Under the pieces are notes generated by a model, which worked only from the letters and a program-made list of their open reading frames with translations, ran no database searches and was not told the origin of the DNA. Below are positions 6,694 through 9,469 of a stretch of 9,469 nucleotides of DNA, piece after piece. Location: NCBI GenBank assembly GCA_903819815.1, contig CAIJFC010000187.1, positions 1 through 9,469 of the forward strand, given 5' to 3'. Source of the stretch: an uncultured Bacteroidota bacterium (GTDB taxonomy: Bacteria; Bacteroidota; Bacteroidia; Flavobacteriales; Flavobacteriaceae). Made by a program: the position numbers and the translations under genes. Every line of letters begins with the position of its first letter. Position 1 is the stretch's first letter.

Positions 6694-6727
6694 TACTTTT
6701 CATTAAAGTACCAAAAGCTTACTTTTG
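6694..6727 (+). promoter_or_regulatory. sucD promoter with operator-like repeats
   Basis: TACTTTTG (6720-6727) matches the -7 consensus TAnnTTTG exactly, 36 bases before the sucD start, giving a leader of about 30 bases. The -33 region is T-rich (TTTTC, 6697-6701) rather than a clean TTG. TACTTTT occurs twice on the + strand (6694-6700 and 6720-6726), and between them lies AAAGTA (6705-6710), the reverse complement of TACTTT. The result is a pair of overlapping inverted repeats spanning both promoter elements, a layout that would suit a dimeric regulator. Confidence 0.6.
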
Positions 6728-6762
6728 CATCGTTCTAAAAAATAAATTAATATTATAATATC

Positions 6763-7635
6763 ATGAGTGTTTTAGTAAATAAAGATTCTAAAATAATTGT
6801 TCAAGGTTTTACAGGTAGTGAAGGTACTTTCCACGCTTCGCAAATGATTGAATACGGAACTAATGTAGTAGGTGGGGTAACACCTGGAAAAGGAGGAACA
6901 ACTCATCTAGATCGTCCCGTTTTTAATACGGTTAAAGATGCTGTTGATCAAGTAGGAGCTGACACTACTATTATTTTTGTACCACCAGCTTTTGCTGCCG
7001 ATGCAATTATGGAAGCTGCAGACGCAGGAATAAAAGTAATTATTACAATTACAGAAGGGATTCCGGTTGCTGATATGATTAAAGCTAATCAATATATAAA
7101 AGGTAAAGATTCTATATTAATAGGACCAAACTGTCCAGGAGTAATCACTCCAGGGGAAGCAAAAGTGGGTATTATGCCAGGTTTTGTTTTCAAAAAAGGA
7201 ACTGTAGGAATTGTTTCAAAATCAGGAACATTAACTTATGAAGCCGCAGATCAAGTGGTAAAACAAGGATTAGGAATAACAACTGCTATTGGAATTGGTG
7301 GTGATCCAATTATTGGAACAACTACAAAACAAGCGGTTGAATTATTGATGAACGATCCTGAAACTAAGTGTATCGTTATGATCGGTGAAATTGGAGGTCA
7401 ATTAGAAGCCGATGCTGCTAAATGGATTAAATCCGATGGTAATCGTAAACCAGTTGTAGGTTTTATTGCAGGTGAAACTGCTCCAAAAGGAAGAACAATG
7501 GGTCACGCAGGTGCAATTGTTGGTGGTGCTGATGATACTGCTGAAGCAAAAAAACGTATCATGAGAGAATGTGGAATTCACGTGGTGGATTCTCCAGCTG
7601 AAATCGGTAAAAAAGTTAAAGAAGTATTGGGGTAG
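6763..7635 (+). CDS. sucD: Succinyl-CoA synthetase (ADP-forming) alpha subunit
   Basis: SucD is the alpha subunit of succinyl-CoA synthetase, a cytoplasmic TCA cycle enzyme that interconverts succinyl-CoA and succinate with nucleotide phosphorylation. The 290-residue length is usual (E. coli 289). The N-terminal CoA-binding Rossmann domain shows QGFTGSEGTFHASQMIEYGT (14-33), GGVTPGKGGTTHLDRPVF (37-54) and FVPPAFAADAI (72-82). The ligase domain shows GPNCPGVITPGEAKVGIMPG (121-140), GIVSKSGTLTYEAA (149-162) and GIGGDPIIGT (177-186). The phosphorylated active-site His is H248 in RTMGHAGAIV (E. coli H246). The gene has its own promoter and a strong terminator. The beta subunit gene sucC is not in this window; separate sucC and sucD loci are usual in Bacteroidota. 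Codon use resembles the neighbouring lpx genes, with no sign of transfer. Confidence 0.97.
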   Translation: MSVLVNKDSKIIVQGFTGSEGTFHASQMIEYGTNVVGGVTPGKGGTTHLDRPVFNTVKDAVDQVGADTTIIFVPPAFAADAIMEAADAGIKVIITITEGIPVADMIKANQYIKGKDSILIGPNCPGVITPGEAKVGIMPGFVFKKGTVGIVSKSGTLTYEAADQVVKQGLGITTAIGIGGDPIIGTTTKQAVELLMNDPETKCIVMIGEIGGQLEADAAKWIKSDGNRKPVVGFIAGETAPKGRTMGHAGAIVGGADDTAEAKKRIMRECGIHVVDSPAEIGKKVKEVLG

Positions 7636-7661
7636 ATTCCCCAGAATAAAAACATCTTTAT

Positions 7662-7687
7662 AAAAGCTCCTTTTATGGAGCTTTTTT
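7662..7687 (+). terminator. Intrinsic terminator after sucD
   Basis: AAAAGCTCC (7662-7670) pairs with GGAGCTTTT (7677-7685) around a six-base loop, and six T run from 7682 to 7687. This is a standard rho-independent terminator, 26 bases after the sucD stop. It is the first convincing terminator downstream of the HD gene and therefore the likely end of transcripts from the lpx-efp-sucD region. Confidence 0.88.
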
Positions 7688-7699
7688 AGTAATAACCAA

Positions 7700-7707
7700 T
7701 TACTTTG
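7700..7707 (+). promoter_or_regulatory. Candidate -7 element for the GIY-YIG-like gene
   Basis: TTACTTTG differs from TAnnTTTG at one fixed position (T for A at the second base). It lies between the sucD terminator and the ATG at 7737, giving a leader of about 23 bases. A promoter is required in this short gap if the terminator is efficient. Confidence 0.4.
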
Positions 7708-7736
7708 TTTTTTTTACAGAGTATAAATTAAATAAA

Positions 7737-8165
7737 ATGGAAAAAGAATTAAAGAAATATAAATCAACAAATAGTTTTTTATTTACAATAGATTCAAATT
7801 TAGAAGAAGTATGTAATGCCCCAGATGGTGCTGGCGGAGTTTTCTTGGTGTTTGATGCAAGTGGCGATACCAAAAAATTAATTATGGTAGGTTCTACTGG
7901 AACCGTTCAAAATGACGGTACTTTAAAAATAAAAAGCGGAGGTTTGTATGACAAGATTGTTAATGGACATCAATTTGCTAAGACAGGAAGAAAGTATTCT
8001 TGGCCGGCACAAATGAAAAAGGAAGATTTAACCACTTTAGAAGTTGTATGGTACGAAACATTTGATGCAAAAGTAAAAAACATACCAACTTATGTTGAAG
8101 CAGCTGTATTGCAAGATTTTCTAAAAGTCAATGGAACACTTCCAAAATGGAATGTTGCTTTTTAA
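7737..8165 (+). CDS. Small protein resembling a diverged GIY-YIG domain
   Basis: A 142-residue soluble protein with no signal peptide. I do not recognise a named family, but its motif order resembles GIY-YIG nuclease domains. GGVFLVFDASGD (33-44) could be the 'GIY' strand and IMVGSTG (49-55) the 'YIG' strand. YVEAAVLQDFLKVNGTLPKWN (119-139) looks like the helix that carries the catalytic Glu (E121) followed by a closing 'LP.WN'. The conserved Tyr residues of GIY and YIG are replaced by Phe and Val, and no Arg follows the second strand where active nucleases have one, although R85 lies further on. It could be an altered nuclease, an inactive DNA- or RNA-binding relative, or an unrelated alpha/beta protein. 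It is a single gene between its own promoter-like element and a terminator, convergent with the peroxidase gene, so neighbours say nothing about its role. Confidence 0.8.
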   Translation: MEKELKKYKSTNSFLFTIDSNLEEVCNAPDGAGGVFLVFDASGDTKKLIMVGSTGTVQNDGTLKIKSGGLYDKIVNGHQFAKTGRKYSWPAQMKKEDLTTLEVVWYETFDAKVKNIPTYVEAAVLQDFLKVNGTLPKWNVAF

Positions 8166-8180
8166 GAAATTTATTCAAAT

Positions 8181-8215
8181 AAAAATCCCGCTTTGTTTAT
8201 CATAGCGGGATTTTT
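8181..8215. terminator. Bidirectional intrinsic terminator
   Basis: AAAAATCCCGCT (8181-8192) and AGCGGGATTTTT (8204-8215) form a perfect 12-bp stem with an 11-base loop. On the + strand the T-tract runs from 8211 to 8218 and ends the GIY-YIG-like gene; on the - strand the five A at 8181-8185 read as T and end the peroxidase gene, whose stop lies five bases away. One hairpin thus serves both convergent genes. Confidence 0.9.
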
Positions 8216-8220
8216 TTTAT

Positions 8221-9402
8221 TTAATTAAATGGGGTTGACCATTTTGCATTTGTATATACATCAGTACCCGATAAGGTCCTTAAAAACGAAATGACCGCAT
8301 TTACTTCTGTTGCAGTTAAATTCAATTGTTGACCAATACCACCAGGCATTAATCTTGGATCTAAATTGTTATTACCGGCTGCAATATTTATTGTTCCGTA
8401 ATGACCAATTGCTGTTTGAAGTGTATTAATTCCCCCCGTATGCATCATTTGACCATTTGGGGTTCCATCAATTCTAACTAAATCTCTTAATGAAGGAGCT
8501 CTAGTATTGGTTACATCAATACCTCCAATACCAGAAATTCTTCCGATTATACCATTGTTTCTGGAGTTTGGATCTATATCAAATTCTGGTGCTCTATGAC
8601 AACCTGCACAACCTAATCCACCAGCGATTCTAACCCCAGTTGCATTAAAAGTGGGTGGTGTTAAAAACAGGTTTTTACCTTGATTTTCTTGAGCTGTGAA
8701 GTTGTTGAAAGGCGCTCCGTCATTTGGGGCAGTGGCCCTACCAACATCATATTTTGAATCAAAAGATTGAATACTTCTTATAAATTGAGCTAAAGCAAAT
8801 TGAATTTTAGTTTCTGTTATTTCTTCTGTACCATATACGAATTTAAATAACTCTTTATAATAATTGATTGCACTTAACTTTGTAATTAAATCATTAAACG
8901 ACAAATCTCCGTTTGTACCACTAAAACCCATCTCACCATGATCTCTAATTGGCATAGTTGTTTGAGTCTCCAATGATGTAGCGCGTTCATCCCAAAAAAA
9001 CTTTGATTCTCCAGAAAATCGAGTATTAATTAATCTCATAGAATGACGTCCTGTTGTCCCATTAACTCCAGTACTAGCAACGCTGTTATCACCAAAAGCC
9101 AAATCTTGTTTATGACAACTAGAGCATGAAATTGAATTATTTATTGACATTTTTTTATCGTAAAACAAAACTCTTCCCAAAGTAGCTCCTTTGTTAGATA
9201 TAGGATTTAATCCTCCATTGTCTTTAGTAATGTAAGCTGGAATAGTCTGATTTGCGTAATTAGCTAAATTGTTTAAATCTATAGAATTTCCAAATTCCGC
9301 CTGAACAGCTGGATAAGTCTCTGGAATAGATGTATAAACATCGTCTTTGTTACATGATAGTAATGAAAAAGTAATCGCGAGTATAATAATCTTGTGTTTC
9401 AT
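8221..9402 (-). CDS. Dihaem cytochrome c peroxidase, lipoprotein (CcpA/MauG family)
   Basis: A 393-residue exported dihaem protein that probably reduces H2O2 to water with electrons from a small cytochrome or the quinol pool. The N-terminus is a lipoprotein signal: MKHK, a hydrophobic stretch (5-15) and the lipobox LLSC with lipidated C17. It is thus expected to be membrane-anchored and exposed to the periplasm; the residues after Cys are NKDD. Two haem c sites are seen: C93-S-S-C96-H97 in the first domain and C265-A-G-C268-H269 in the second. Other family landmarks are LGRVLFYDKKMS (75-86), NTRFSGESKFFWDERATSLE (126-145), RAPSLRDL (301-308), MMHTGG (319-324) and the C-terminal NLTATEVNAVISFLRTLSGT (361-380). 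M319 or M320 and M352 are candidate distal ligands of the electron-transfer haem; I cannot choose between them. MauG-like enzymes that oxidise protein substrates have the same layout, so peroxidase is the likely but not certain activity. No clear TAnnTTTG is seen in the 67 upstream bases available. Confidence 0.93.
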   Translation of the reverse strand: MKHKIIILAITFSLLSCNKDDVYTSIPETYPAVQAEFGNSIDLNNLANYANQTIPAYITKDNGGLNPISNKGATLGRVLFYDKKMSINNSISCSSCHKQDLAFGDNSVASTGVNGTTGRHSMRLINTRFSGESKFFWDERATSLETQTTMPIRDHGEMGFSGTNGDLSFNDLITKLSAINYYKELFKFVYGTEEITETKIQFALAQFIRSIQSFDSKYDVGRATAPNDGAPFNNFTAQENQGKNLFLTPPTFNATGVRIAGGLGCAGCHRAPEFDIDPNSRNNGIIGRISGIGGIDVTNTRAPSLRDLVRIDGTPNGQMMHTGGINTLQTAIGHYGTINIAAGNNNLDPRLMPGGIGQQLNLTATEVNAVISFLRTLSGTDVYTNAKWSTPFN

Positions 9403-9469
9403 AATTTTTGATGTTTAGTTACTTTATAAACGATGATTCATAAAAAATATTGATTTTTTAAATTTTTAA

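Noticed and set aside
7628..7643. Small hairpin TGGGG-loop-CCCCA spanning the sucD stop codon
   Set aside because: Only five base pairs and no T-tract follows; the strong terminator at 7662-7687 already explains the 3' end.

Overview
The window is AT-rich and looks like core chromosome of a member of the Bacteroidota, most likely a Flavobacteriaceae species close to Flavobacterium. Four things point there: an LpxC-FabZ fusion gene, the gene order HD phosphohydrolase - lpxD - lpxC/fabZ - lpxA - efp - second lpxD-like gene, promoter elements of the Bacteroidota type (TAnnTTTG), and A-rich gene leaders without clear Shine-Dalgarno sequences. The species cannot be named from the sequence alone.

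Layout. An HD-domain phosphohydrolase starts at GTG 89. Next on the + strand come lpxD (1447), the lpxC-fabZ fusion (2475), lpxA (3917), efp (true start 4783), a divergent lpxD paralogue (5375), a small NTF2/SnoaL-like gene (6307) and sucD (6763). A strong intrinsic terminator follows at 7662-7687; I see no convincing one between the HD gene and sucD. A small protein gene that looks like a diverged GIY-YIG domain (7737-8165) follows. It converges on a minus-strand dihaem cytochrome c peroxidase lipoprotein (8221-9402), and the two share a bidirectional terminator at 8181-8215. There are no RNA genes, CRISPR arrays or insertion sequences, and no gene-free stretch exceeds about 125 bases.

How the genes work together. 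LpxA, LpxC and LpxD carry out the first three steps of lipid A synthesis: O-acylation of UDP-GlcNAc, deacetylation, then N-acylation. FabZ, fused to LpxC, uses the same 3-hydroxyacyl-ACP pool for ordinary fatty acid elongation, so the fusion sits at the branch point between membrane phospholipid and lipid A. EF-P, a translation factor, lies inside this cluster. SucD is the alpha subunit of succinyl-CoA synthetase (TCA cycle) and has its own promoter; its partner sucC is not here. The peroxidase is predicted to be a periplasm-facing lipoprotein that reduces H2O2.

Most of the window is ordinary housekeeping DNA. The parts worth a second look are the LpxD paralogue, which has lost conserved positions of the family, the GIY-YIG-like small protein, and an operator-like set of repeats over the sucD promoter. 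I did not find a new multi-gene system.
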